From: Dictyobacter aurantiacus
GTDB taxonomy: Bacteria; Chloroflexota; Ktedonobacteria; Ktedonobacterales; Ktedonobacteraceae
NCBI RefSeq assembly: GCF_003967515.1
Contig: NZ_BIFQ01000001.1
Span: 2,480,001 to 2,544,000 of the forward strand
Length of the DNA stretch: 64,000 bases
Direction: 5' to 3'
Made by a program: the position numbers and the translations under genes. Shown piece after piece: positions 8,166 through 16,526 of the stretch. Numbering within the stretch: position 1 is the stretch's first letter; every line of letters begins with the position of its first letter. The notes under the pieces are model-generated. The model saw only the letters and a program-made list of their open reading frames with translations. It was not told the DNA's origin and did no database searches.

Positions 8166-9380
8166 ATGTGGTATGCTGGTATTGATTGGGCGAACGCTCA
8201 CCACGATGTGTTGGTCATTGACGATGCTGGCCGCCAAGTTGGATCGTTGCGCGTCAACCATACGCCTGAAGGCTTGCATCACCTGAATGCCTTCTTGGAA
8301 GATATTACTGGCCCAGATGATCGAGACCAGATGGCTTGCATCATCGAAACATCTCGTGGGCTGCTGATCACTGCGCTGCTGGAAGCAGGTTGGCACGTGT
8401 ATCCAGTTCATCCCAAAACGGTTGATCGTCGGCGGCCAGCTTCTGGGGTAAAGACGGACGCGCTTGATGCCTACCTGTTGGCGAAACATGGACGGGCTGA
8501 ACTGGTGGACTTGCGGCGCTTGAAACCTGATAGCGACATCATTGCTGAATTGAAAGCATTGACCCGCGATCAAGATAGCTTGATTCAGAGCCAGACCCGA
8601 CTGGTAAACCAGTTGACAGCTTGCCTCAAAGCATACTATCCAGTGGCTTTGCAGTTGTTTGCCAAGCTTCAGCAGCATTCGACGCTGATGTTTTTGCAAA
8701 CCTATCCGACTCCGCAAGCGGCTATGGGGGCCTCGGTACAAGAGATTGAGGTCACATTGCGCCAGGGAAGGCATACCAATCCGACAAAGGCAGCGCCCTT
8801 GATCTTCCAGAGGCTGCATCAATCCCATTTGACCGCTGATGCGATTACAACGCGGACCAAGTCCCGCCTGATGTTGGTCCAAGTCAAGCAACTGCTGCCG
8901 CTGGTGGAAGAGATCGCCGAATATGATAAGGTGATTGAAGACCTTTTTTTGACCCACGCTGACAGTCCGATTTTCAGCAGTTTGCCCCGTGCTGGAAAAC
9001 GGCTCGCCCCTCGACTGTTGGCGGAGATTGGGGATGAGAGAAGCCGCTACCTGCGAGCGAGCAATTTGCAGGCGTTGGCTGGAACCTCGCCCGTCATCTT
9101 TCAGAGTGGAACCTACGCGAAAGCCCACCGCCGTTATGCCTGTAGTAAACCTCTGCGCAATGCCTTGCACCAGTTTGCGTGGCAAAGTACCCAACAAGAA
9201 CCCTGGGCGAGGGATTACTATCTGCGTAAACGAAGTGAAGGGAAAAGCCATACGGAAGCCGTTCGTGCCCTTTCTAATCTGTGGGTGAGAATCCTCTTTG
9301 CGCTCTGGAGCAAGCACGAGTGCTATGACGCTGCCATCTTTCAGTCCGCGAAGCTGGCTCATGCTCCCAGAGCCGCATAG
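8166..9380 (+). CDS. IS110-family DEDD transposase/recombinase
   Basis: The 404-residue product appears intact. The N-terminal RuvC-like domain shows the DEDD residues in GIDWAN (residue about 6), CIIETSRG (about 60) and VKTDALDAYL (about 98-101). The C-terminal Transposase_20 domain has SLPRAGKRLAPRLLAEIGD and GTSPVIFQSG, which holds the catalytic serine. Family members move by RNA-guided recombination. A GAAGGGA ribosome site precedes the ATG. It is on the strand opposite to its neighbours and interrupts the vWA/PP2C/kinase block. Confidence 0.93.
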   Translation: MWYAGIDWANAHHDVLVIDDAGRQVGSLRVNHTPEGLHHLNAFLEDITGPDDRDQMACIIETSRGLLITALLEAGWHVYPVHPKTVDRRRPASGVKTDALDAYLLAKHGRAELVDLRRLKPDSDIIAELKALTRDQDSLIQSQTRLVNQLTACLKAYYPVALQLFAKLQQHSTLMFLQTYPTPQAAMGASVQEIEVTLRQGRHTNPTKAAPLIFQRLHQSHLTADAITTRTKSRLMLVQVKQLLPLVEEIAEYDKVIEDLFLTHADSPIFSSLPRAGKRLAPRLLAEIGDERSRYLRASNLQALAGTSPVIFQSGTYAKAHRRYACSKPLRNALHQFAWQSTQQEPWARDYYLRKRSEGKSHTEAVRALSNLWVRILFALWSKHECYDAAIFQSAKLAHAPRAA

Positions 9381-9396
9381 AAAGGGCCATCTTTGA

Positions 9397-9424
9397 AAGG
9401 CAAAACCGCCTGTTTTTTTGCCTT
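9397..9424. terminator. Hairpin after IS110 transposase
   Basis: AAGGCAAAA pairs with TTTTGCCTT around an 10-base loop; runs of A and T make it usable in both directions. It lies 17 bp after the transposase stop and abuts the large inverted repeat that starts at 9419. Confidence 0.5.
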
Positions 9425-9535
9425 CAGCTGAGCATGTCTTCTTCTGATCATGCAAGCAGCGCGGTGTCAAGGAAAGTGAAGCGGCTTGACACCGCGCTGC
9501 GGCATGATATGCTCCTTCATGCTCAGTTGAAGGCA
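9419..9535. repeat. Large imperfect inverted repeat right of the IS110 element
   Basis: Three paired blocks nest: an 18-base outer pair (9419-9436 with 9518-9535, one mismatch), ATCATGC with GCATGAT, and a perfect 16-base core (9456-9471 with 9485-9500). No gene is present. It is about 128 bp before the kinase stop codon and may terminate the kinase transcript or serve as the IS110 target. Confidence 0.7.
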
Positions 9536-9662
9536 GTCCTTGTTTCCCCAGTTTCATTTCCCCCTTTCAGCTTTTCTTGATGCGCTTTTTAGACTTGACA
9601 TAGAGGATCTTTTCTTCAATATCATTCCGCATCCCCGGCATCCACCACGTTCCCCAAAGCGA

Positions 9663-11894
9663 TCATGTGGATTTACAGTGCGAGGTGGGGGTGCAACCGT
9701 CGGCGAAGAACCAGCGTCGCTGCTCATCCCAGGGATCGCGCAGGGCGCTATAGCCCTGGATATAGAGCGCGGCTTCGGCCGCCATATTCAGCCTGATCTC
9801 GCATGAGCCTCGCAGCTGTCCTTCTGGACGCTGTGCCCAGGTGAAATGCTTAGCGCCCGGCTGCCTGACATGGTTGGCCAGGCGGGGCGGCCAGCATTCA
9901 TAGCTCCAGACCATGACGGCGTGCCGCACCAGAGCGTCATCCGGCCAGCGCCACGTAAGGGTGAGATATGTTGCATCGGCGCGCCGGCTGATGGTCGCCT
10001 TGAGCTCGCTAATGTCCTGCTGGCGAACCAGGCGCAGGGCTGCTCTCTGTAGCTTCAAGCGGACCAGCTGTCCCGGCTGATTGGGAAGCAGGGACCAGCC
10101 GAGACGCACGGCCTCCGCGTAGTCGCGCCGCGCCAGCGCCTGCTCGATCTTAGCGGCGGCCAGGGCCCCCTTGATGCGGTGCTGCTGGTCCGCCGAAAAG
10201 GCACTAAAGCGCTGCTCAAGCTCTGGCCGGTATGCCCGGCGGATGCGTGCATCGTCGTCCGTGGCGATTCCCCGTAGCACCTCGTCCCGCATGGTCTGAT
10301 AGCCACGGGCCGCCTCAACCAGCTCCAGTTCCTGGGCTGAAAATCGGAAGGCACGCTGATAGGGCGAATCCTGAATCGCCTGGTAGGCCGTCAGCAGGGC
10401 CTGGCTATCATGTTCGTTGCTCGCCTGCTGGAATGCGTGGGCCAGCACCAGTAGCGACCGCTCCCTCTGCGTCACGCTATGGGAGGCGTTCAGCAGGGAG
10501 GCGTCGTAGGCCATGGCCATCTGCTGCGGCCGCTTCGTGGACAGGGCCATGCGGAAGCGCGCCAGGGCGCTGCGCCGCTGTTGCGCCAGCCGCGCCCGCT
10601 GCAGCAGCGCTGGCGGGAAGAGCTGCTCATCGAAGTGCCCAAAATTACTGATCTCTTCAAAGGCCGCCGCGATCTCCTCGTCATCCTCACGCTGGCAGAC
10701 CTGCCGGAAGGCGGCTACGCGCTCAGCGAACTGGCGCTCCCACTCGCGCATAGTATAACCCTGAGCGGGCCGCATAGCCACAGAACTGCTGGAGAAGCTG
10801 CTAGCGGTCGCGCCTGGAGCCACCACAGGGCCCCGCTCCTCCATATGGAGCGTCGCGGCGGCCGCCCTGTCTATCTTAACAGCCAGCGCTGACGTGGTCG
10901 CCACAGAGCCAGGCGCCGCAGCCTGGTCCAGCAGGTGCCAGGGGAAACGTACCTGCTCAACGGGCTGCTGGCAGGCCTGACGGAGTGCGGCCAGGGCGCG
11001 GCTCACCTGATCCTCATTCAAGGCAGCCAGGGATCGCCACAGGCGGGAGTGATCGGGATCCAGGTAGTCCTGGCGCGTAAAGAGCAGATTGGTGTCCAGC
11101 AGCCTGCCCTGCGCGTCGCGTTTGGCGTATGTCTCCCACAGCTCCGGTTGCCGCGCCAGGGCCAGCAGAGCGGTATAGATCACCAGTGCCGAGAAATCGT
11201 CCATAGTGGCGTTAAAGGGGCGCGCCGTCATGTGCGGATGTTGATAGTCGGCCTGGCCCAGCAGGACGCGCTGCAGATTGGCCGCGCCGGGTCCAAACTC
11301 GGGCAGATAGACGCCATCGTAGTCCACCAGCAGCATCTGGCCATCCGTGCGGCACATCACATTGACGCCAGCCAGGTCCCCATGGGCCACCCCGCATTGC
11401 CGCAGCCGCACGATCAGCTGCTCCCATTGCTGGACCAGGCGCCGCAGCCTTTGTATGTTGCGGTGGCGACAGCACTCATCCACCATCTCCAGCAGCGTCA
11501 GACCATCGACCCACTCCATCGCGATGACCGGATAGGCGCGCGACGGCGACACCCCCTGCTCCTTGACCACCAGGCAGTCGGGGTAATAAGAGCAATCCAC
11601 CGTAATATCTGGCAGGTGGGAGCGGAAGAAGGCGCCGATACGCTCATAGCGAAAGCGCATATCGGCGTCGATGGGCACGCGGAAGCAGCGCAGGGCACGG
11701 GCCTCCCCACTACGCGTCATAAACTTATAGACGACCGCGAAGCCCCCTTCAATGCCCCAGGGACGCTCAACGGGTCCCAGCGCGGTCCGCGTGATTAGCG
11801 TCGCCACCTTCCCCTGCTTGAGCTCGGGGTCCGCTACCTTGAGCCGGACCGCCGCGAACAGCATCGCCTCATCATAGGCCAGACGATCGGGCAT
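9663..11894 (-). CDS. HGDL-type protein kinase with helical repeats and beta-sandwich tail (TerY-P-like triad)
   Basis: The 743-residue product has a kinase fold at residues about 40-330. The catalytic loop is HGDLAGVNVM (171-180) and the metal-binding motif is DYDG (191-194) in place of DFG, both typical of kinases found beside TerY-like vWA and PP2C proteins. The beta-3 lysine position reads ALRCF, so Arg replaces Lys. Residues about 375-610 form helical repeats of 35-38 residues (one ends AYQAIQDSPYQRAFRF) resembling units in the PP2C neighbour. The last 110 residues look like an Fn3/Ig-type beta domain (LTLTWRWPDDALVRHAVMVW). The start is 4 bp after the PP2C stop, with its ribosome site overlapping that stop. 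Confidence 0.85.
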   Translation of the reverse strand: MPDRLAYDEAMLFAAVRLKVADPELKQGKVATLITRTALGPVERPWGIEGGFAVVYKFMTRSGEARALRCFRVPIDADMRFRYERIGAFFRSHLPDITVDCSYYPDCLVVKEQGVSPSRAYPVIAMEWVDGLTLLEMVDECCRHRNIQRLRRLVQQWEQLIVRLRQCGVAHGDLAGVNVMCRTDGQMLLVDYDGVYLPEFGPGAANLQRVLLGQADYQHPHMTARPFNATMDDFSALVIYTALLALARQPELWETYAKRDAQGRLLDTNLLFTRQDYLDPDHSRLWRSLAALNEDQVSRALAALRQACQQPVEQVRFPWHLLDQAAAPGSVATTSALAVKIDRAAAATLHMEERGPVVAPGATASSFSSSSVAMRPAQGYTMREWERQFAERVAAFRQVCQREDDEEIAAAFEEISNFGHFDEQLFPPALLQRARLAQQRRSALARFRMALSTKRPQQMAMAYDASLLNASHSVTQRERSLLVLAHAFQQASNEHDSQALLTAYQAIQDSPYQRAFRFSAQELELVEAARGYQTMRDEVLRGIATDDDARIRRAYRPELEQRFSAFSADQQHRIKGALAAAKIEQALARRDYAEAVRLGWSLLPNQPGQLVRLKLQRAALRLVRQQDISELKATISRRADATYLTLTWRWPDDALVRHAVMVWSYECWPPRLANHVRQPGAKHFTWAQRPEGQLRGSCEIRLNMAAEAALYIQGYSALRDPWDEQRRWFFADGCTPTSHCKST

Positions 11895-11898
11895 GGCA

Positions 11899-14073
11899 TC
11901 ATCCCTTCCACCAGCTTAAGTGCGTCACCCAGGGGCAGACCCGCTCCAGGCGCTGCCTGAACTCGTCCGCGTCGTAGCCATGGGCCTCGCGCAGCCAATC
12001 ATCCAGTTGCGTCGAACGCTCCCAGAGCAGATAATCCTCAAACAGCTGCCGGTTAAGAAAGATAAGCAAAATATCCTTGAGCTGCCCCTCGCTCAGCTCT
12101 AACTCCTGTAGCAGATGGTCATAATTAACCATGGGATCGCCTTTGAAGGCCTGCCAGATATCCGGCAGCAGGATCTCTGGCAACAGCGGCATGCCCACGC
12201 CGCTGCTATTAACGGCCCGAATCCCCTCCTGAATCAGAGGAGCATTTAACAGGTCGTCCAGGGTCGATTGCTCCAGCTCAACATCGCCAATCTTCTGGTA
12301 GATCCAGTGCATTAAATAGATGCGCTTCACGGCGCATACTTTCCTGAACCAGTCCTCGCTGATACCGGGCTCATGATGCTGAGCAGCCGTGCGAGTGGTG
12401 GCTGTCGCCACCTGCTGCTGCCTCTGCTGCCACAACAGCGCCAGGTAGGGTTTATCCTGTTCAGGAAAGAGCAGCGTATCCCTGTAAGGAGAGGCAAGGA
12501 TGGCTTCGACTGCCTCCAGGACAGCCTGGTCATTCAGGGCGCGGCGCGCATCCATCCAGCGCAAAGCCAGCGCTGTGATCTCGCGCTCATCCTGTGACAG
12601 GCTGGCGAGGTTGCGTCCTATCACGTCCGCCGCCATGGCGATCTGCTCGATCTGCTGGCTGGCGATCGCCTCCTGCATATTCAGGCGGCCCTGCTCACGC
12701 AGCGCGGCCTGCTGAATCCGTTCCTGGTCGCGCCGTGAGATCGGGACCATATCCACGTAAGGAGAGGTTTGCAGGGCGGCCGAGGCTTCGACGATGGCCA
12801 TATCATCGTTTGAGCGCAGAGCCTCGTCCAGATCGTGTTCCAGCTGCAGCTGCGCCGGATCTTTAATTATCACCTGCATAGGAACGGCTGTGGCTGGCGG
12901 TAGGGCCCAGCCGACCGCATTGGGATCTTCCGGAGCCTCCAGGGGGATGCCCAGCCGCGTCAATGTCTTGCGCACAGCGGCGGCGCATGGCTCCTCCAGC
13001 AGCAGATGCTCATGCTGACGCCATGCCGGAGCGATCATCTGAGCGGCCTGGGGACCATTAATCTCGCGTCGCAGCACCGCCAGCATCTCACGGAGCGCAT
13101 CAGCCACCTGGCGCGCGCGCTGCTTCTGATCATCCGAGAAAAAGACCCCCTCCTGCGCCATGTCCAGTCCATCCCCAAAGATGATCGCGGCCAATTCTTT
13201 ATTCTGATCCTGTACGGCCTGCAGAAAGTCGCCTTTGCGGCGGGCGCGCACCTCAGGACGATGGGCCATGGTCGCCCCAAGCAGGGTGGCGCTATCGTCG
13301 TGCGCGCGCGCACTCAGCGCGAGCAGGATGGCCGTGCTATCATCATCGATCATCGAGCCGGACTTACGGCAGGTCGCCACGAAGTCGGGCCAGCTCTCCG
13401 CCGTCTGCCCGGCGATGGCGTGGAAGGCGCTCAAAGCGCTCTCACCCACCCGATTTTCGGCATCGATAATCCAGCGCGCCACCGCATCGGTCACCAGCAA
13501 CACACGATCACCCGCCTGCAGATCGATACAATACGTCTGCGCGCGGTGAAAATAGCGATGAAACGCGCTCAACTTCGACGGCAGGCTGATCGGCGGCTGA
13601 TCAAAATCGCTCACCTGCGCCAGTGGAAAGGAGAGCACAGTCGAGGCGGCCGCTTTATGGATAAAGATACAGCTATCCCCAAAGACCATCATCTGCGCCT
13701 GAAGCGAAGCGTGCTCGCCCTCCCCGGACGCCGTCAGCATGCGTAGCGTCGCCAGGGTCGAAAAGCTCCCTTCATTCTGCACTTTTTGCTTCACATTCCA
13801 GGGCATCCCTTCCAGAGGCGGCAACGACTGCTGAAATTGCTCCTGTGCCACACGCAACCACCACTCGACCTCAAAAGGATCTTCACTGAGGAGAGGCACA
13901 GCCAGAAAATGATCGACGAGGTGCCTGGCCCACACATTTGAAAAGAGCGTCGTACCAACGCCGTCCGCCACCGCCAGCAACCCTTCGCCAAGGCTTATAC
14001 CATAGGCATCTTCACAGGTCTGGTCATTATGCTCGGACTTCCAACATTGCAACCTGGTTACATGTGCATACAT
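11899..14073 (-). CDS. PP2C-type protein phosphatase with long helical C-terminus (TerY-P-like triad)
   Basis: The 724-residue product has a PP2C domain in the first 260 residues: the metal ligands are in CEDAYG (20-25) and VADGVG (35-40), with LVTDAVARWI and DDDSTAILLAL further on. The rest (about 280-720) is helical, with repeats such as ASAALQTSPYVDMVP and AVEAILASPYRDTLLF matching a repeat in the kinase. A ribonucleic or metabolic role is not indicated; it should reverse phosphorylation made by the adjacent kinase. It follows the vWA gene by 37 bp and precedes the kinase by 4 bp, so the three are one operon. Confidence 0.87.
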   Translation of the reverse strand: MYAHVTRLQCWKSEHNDQTCEDAYGISLGEGLLAVADGVGTTLFSNVWARHLVDHFLAVPLLSEDPFEVEWWLRVAQEQFQQSLPPLEGMPWNVKQKVQNEGSFSTLATLRMLTASGEGEHASLQAQMMVFGDSCIFIHKAAASTVLSFPLAQVSDFDQPPISLPSKLSAFHRYFHRAQTYCIDLQAGDRVLLVTDAVARWIIDAENRVGESALSAFHAIAGQTAESWPDFVATCRKSGSMIDDDSTAILLALSARAHDDSATLLGATMAHRPEVRARRKGDFLQAVQDQNKELAAIIFGDGLDMAQEGVFFSDDQKQRARQVADALREMLAVLRREINGPQAAQMIAPAWRQHEHLLLEEPCAAAVRKTLTRLGIPLEAPEDPNAVGWALPPATAVPMQVIIKDPAQLQLEHDLDEALRSNDDMAIVEASAALQTSPYVDMVPISRRDQERIQQAALREQGRLNMQEAIASQQIEQIAMAADVIGRNLASLSQDEREITALALRWMDARRALNDQAVLEAVEAILASPYRDTLLFPEQDKPYLALLWQQRQQQVATATTRTAAQHHEPGISEDWFRKVCAVKRIYLMHWIYQKIGDVELEQSTLDDLLNAPLIQEGIRAVNSSGVGMPLLPEILLPDIWQAFKGDPMVNYDHLLQELELSEGQLKDILLIFLNRQLFEDYLLWERSTQLDDWLREAHGYDADEFRQRLERVCPWVTHLSWWKG

Positions 14074-14110
14074 ACAAATTCAGTTTCTTACGCGCGGGTA
14101 GCGCATTCAC

Positions 14111-14998
14111 CTATTCATTAACGTTCAAAGGCTGGGTAGCCGGTACGCTGGCAAAGACAAACATCTGGCGCACCGAAGCGGCATCCCCATTAAAGATTAT
14201 GCCACGCGCCCCCGGTTGAATGTCTTTGTTCAGCAGCGAGCGCAGCAACTGGCGACTGCTCTCGGGAATCTCACTGGAAATATCAAACAACAAACGAGCA
14301 TACTCGTCGGCGGGCAACTCTTCGCTGCTGACCGGATAGGCCACGGGCGCCAGGTTAAAATCGGTAATGTGGACATTGAAGATCAGTGCATGCCCATCAT
14401 TGGTACGTATCTCACTGATCTGCCGCGCCAGCTCCGATGGATCACCATCGCTGGCCACACCATCAGTCACATTAATAATAACAGGTGGATAGCTATCGGG
14501 ATGGTTGATCGCCCATTCCTGCGCCAGGTCGCGCGCCTGTTCCAGCGCCATACACATAGGGGTACCACCACCCGCCTTTGCCTTCACCCAGACCGGAAAA
14601 GGGACCGTAATCTCGATCTCCTGGCCGGTATCGTCGATCTCAGTACGCCGGCGCCGCTCGATATCAAAGGGATTCATCTGCAGCTCCGGCAGGCCGATAA
14701 AGGTCTGACCCGGCAGACGACTCTGTAGAACGGGTCCCACCGATATCCCCTCATATCCCAGCACCGCCACCTCGGCGCGTGGCCGCACCTCGGTCGTGCC
14801 ATCTCGCTGGGCCACTGTATTAGCAACAATCAATTCATTTAAAAACCCATTTAAAACCGTCGCCACCATATCGCATTTACGACGGCCCGCACCCGCCTGG
14901 GCCATGCCAAACGGATCGGCCATCGAGCCGGATTGATCAAGTAAAAAGATCAGGCATCCAGGGCGCGAACCCGCCCAGACCTGTGTATATGTATTCAT
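14111..14998 (-). CDS. TerY-like vWA-domain protein (TerY-P-like triad)
   Basis: The 295-residue product is a von Willebrand A domain. The MIDAS motif is FLLDQSGSM (residues 18-26), with the Thr loop at GGGTPM (about 150) and the Asp at VTDGVASDGD (about 180). It matches TerY-type vWA proteins, which are encoded with a PP2C phosphatase and a kinase in predicted stress-response triads (described from genome analysis by Anantharaman and colleagues). It is first in the operon and its promoter carries the TetR-type operator at 15038-15053. The partner or substrate is unknown. Confidence 0.87.
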   Translation of the reverse strand: MNTYTQVWAGSRPGCLIFLLDQSGSMADPFGMAQAGAGRRKCDMVATVLNGFLNELIVANTVAQRDGTTEVRPRAEVAVLGYEGISVGPVLQSRLPGQTFIGLPELQMNPFDIERRRRTEIDDTGQEIEITVPFPVWVKAKAGGGTPMCMALEQARDLAQEWAINHPDSYPPVIINVTDGVASDGDPSELARQISEIRTNDGHALIFNVHITDFNLAPVAYPVSSEELPADEYARLLFDISSEIPESSRQLLRSLLNKDIQPGARGIIFNGDAASVRQMFVFASVPATQPLNVNE

Positions 14999-15037
14999 AA
15001 AATTGAACTCACAAATTATGACTAACTAAAACAAACA

Positions 15038-15099
15038 ATGACTTCACAGTCATCAATTTACCTAATAGTCAATGCAATGTATAGTCAATGCAATGTCAA
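15038..15099 (-). promoter_or_regulatory. Promoter and operator of the vWA/PP2C/kinase operon, with 16-bp tandem duplication
   Basis: On the minus strand the -10 TAAATT (15055-15060) is followed after one base by the perfect repeat ATGACT-tcac-AGTCAT (15038-15053), as at the TetR and pump promoters. Upstream a 16-bp unit is exactly duplicated (15065-15080 and 15081-15096). Removing one copy restores TTGACA at 17 bp from the -10. With both copies TTGACA lies 33 bp away and the hexamer at the right distance is TATACA. Confidence 0.7.
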
Positions 15100-15112
15100 G
15101 TAGGAATTGTAA

Positions 15113-15188
15113 TAGGAAATGTTGTGTTATGTTCAAAGGGAAGGGGCGCGAGCGCCCCTTCCCTTTGAACATAACACAACATTTCCTA
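15113..15188. repeat. Perfect palindrome, 37-bp arms, GA loop
   Basis: Arms 15113-15149 and 15152-15188 are fully complementary with only GA between them. It lies between the vWA operon promoter and the LysM-CHAP gene, outside any gene. No flanking GCGGCCGCGC module is present at this copy. Confidence 0.9.
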
Positions 15189-15341
15189 AAATAAAATGCG
15201 GGAGCCAGGCATCACATTGATGCCTGGCCGATATGCATGGGGTCTTTAAACGTTATTACTAGCCCGCCTATGCGTCCTCTATGCATCTTCGACAGATGAG
15301 GTAAGGAACAAAAATACTACAGGCAGGCATCCAGCAACGAA

Positions 15342-16229
15342 CTACTGACTTATGAAAGCGACGCCAGTCCCAGTATGGAAATTGGTTTCTGTGACCTGAC
15401 CAGGATTACTCCCCCAGTTCATCGAACTGACGGTTATCTGATCGCCCTTAACCTGTTCAACTACACCAACATGTCCTACCGGCGATGATCCTTGCACGCC
15501 TGACTGTAGGACGATAATCGAGCCAACCGTGGGACTGCTGGAGACATGCCACCCAAATTGTTGGGCACGATCGACCCATCCTCCAGCATTAGCATTTGCC
15601 CATGGCACCAATACATCGTGCAATTGATAGTAGCGCTGCGCGGCCCACCAGGTACATTGTTTGTACGGATACGCGTTACGCAGGCTGTTCCGCATAGAGA
15701 ATGGGGACAGAGCCGCGAATCCCGCCGTTACCCGAGGCCATGCCGCCCCGATGGGTAGATCTATCTCCGATGATGGCACCGCTTGAAATTTTGGAGCCGC
15801 TGGCTGATCGCGCTCCTCTAGCAGATAGGCTTTATGTCTTGCCAGTGCCATAGGCGCCCTGAATGTACGCAGTACTCTGTGCGTATACATCGCGCTACTC
15901 ATGTTTTCCGGTTGTAGGCTCGGAATACAAATACGCTGATTGATGTAGATTGAATGAGGGCCAATCAAGTGATTGTAGGCCACAACACTCCGTTCGCCAA
16001 GACTATAATATGCCGCGATACTCGCCAGTGTCTCATTCCTGATTACAGTGTGAATGCGATCAGTCTGTGAACACGCAGCATCCGTTCGCGCGTGCGCATC
16101 CTCCATATTCGCTCGCGACGTTACTCCAACTAAGCCAATTCCAAAGACGATGATAAAACAAGCACTCACTACAAAACTCACTACGTTGTACCGCTGGAGA
16201 GTTTTCCAGCTTCGCTGTTGTGTTTGCAA
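15342..16229 (-). CDS. Secreted LysM-CHAP peptidoglycan hydrolase
   Basis: I start at the TTG at 16229, preceded by AAAGAGG, because a more upstream start (16331) adds a segment with no protein-like character. The 295-residue product has a membrane helix or signal (VVSFVVSACFIIVFGIGLVG), a LysM domain (HTVIRNETLASIAAYY..YNHLIGPHSIYINQRICIP), a linker, and a CHAP domain whose Cys is in YKQCTWWAAQRY and whose His is in GHVGVVEQV. CHAP enzymes cut peptide bonds in the wall. Two paralogues are at 50404-51129 and 51543-52283. Stands alone, with no operon partner. Confidence 0.85.
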   Translation of the reverse strand: MQTQQRSWKTLQRYNVVSFVVSACFIIVFGIGLVGVTSRANMEDAHARTDAACSQTDRIHTVIRNETLASIAAYYSLGERSVVAYNHLIGPHSIYINQRICIPSLQPENMSSAMYTHRVLRTFRAPMALARHKAYLLEERDQPAAPKFQAVPSSEIDLPIGAAWPRVTAGFAALSPFSMRNSLRNAYPYKQCTWWAAQRYYQLHDVLVPWANANAGGWVDRAQQFGWHVSSSPTVGSIIVLQSGVQGSSPVGHVGVVEQVKGDQITVSSMNWGSNPGQVTETNFHTGTGVAFISQ

Positions 16230-16446
16230 TGTATCCTCTTTCGAATATACAATTTGCAGACCCCCGCAATCGTCCTTGATACATCCTGTAGAATATTTTA
16301 CTATCAGGCATACACTTAAATACACTCGCAAGTGATGCCACGCCTACATTGATGATCACAGACGTATAGTTGCAATATACACCCTATACAACAATGAAAC
16401 ATGTTAATATATCGGGTCATTAACTAACTTAAAGGGTAGACACAAA

Positions 16447-16526
16447 ATAAACAGGCGTACAATCAGAAAAAAGCGCAATACATGCAAGCATGTATTGCGC
16501 TTTTTTCTGATTGTACGCCTGTTTAT
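16447..16526. repeat. Perfect palindrome, 39-bp arms, overlapping a stop codon
   Basis: Arms 16447-16485 and 16488-16526 are perfectly complementary with AA between. The right arm includes the TAA stop (16523-16525, minus strand) of the Pro-rich protein gene. A T6 run lies inside the stem. It probably serves as that gene's terminator. Confidence 0.9.

Larger units (their letters stand above)
7900..9416 (+). mobile_element. IS110-family insertion sequence (ends approximate)
   Basis: A complete DEDD transposase (8166-9380) is preceded by about 260 bp of structured non-coding DNA and followed at once by a hairpin. IS110 elements lack terminal inverted repeats and make little or no target duplication, so exact ends cannot be read here. 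The element lies between the kinase gene and the coiled-coil membrane gene of an otherwise collinear minus-strand block, and is in opposite orientation. Confidence 0.55.

Noticed and set aside
8034..9557. 507-residue frame on the minus strand across the IS110 transposase
   Set aside because: It is antisense to a transposase with all catalytic residues and has no recognisable domain; a shadow frame.
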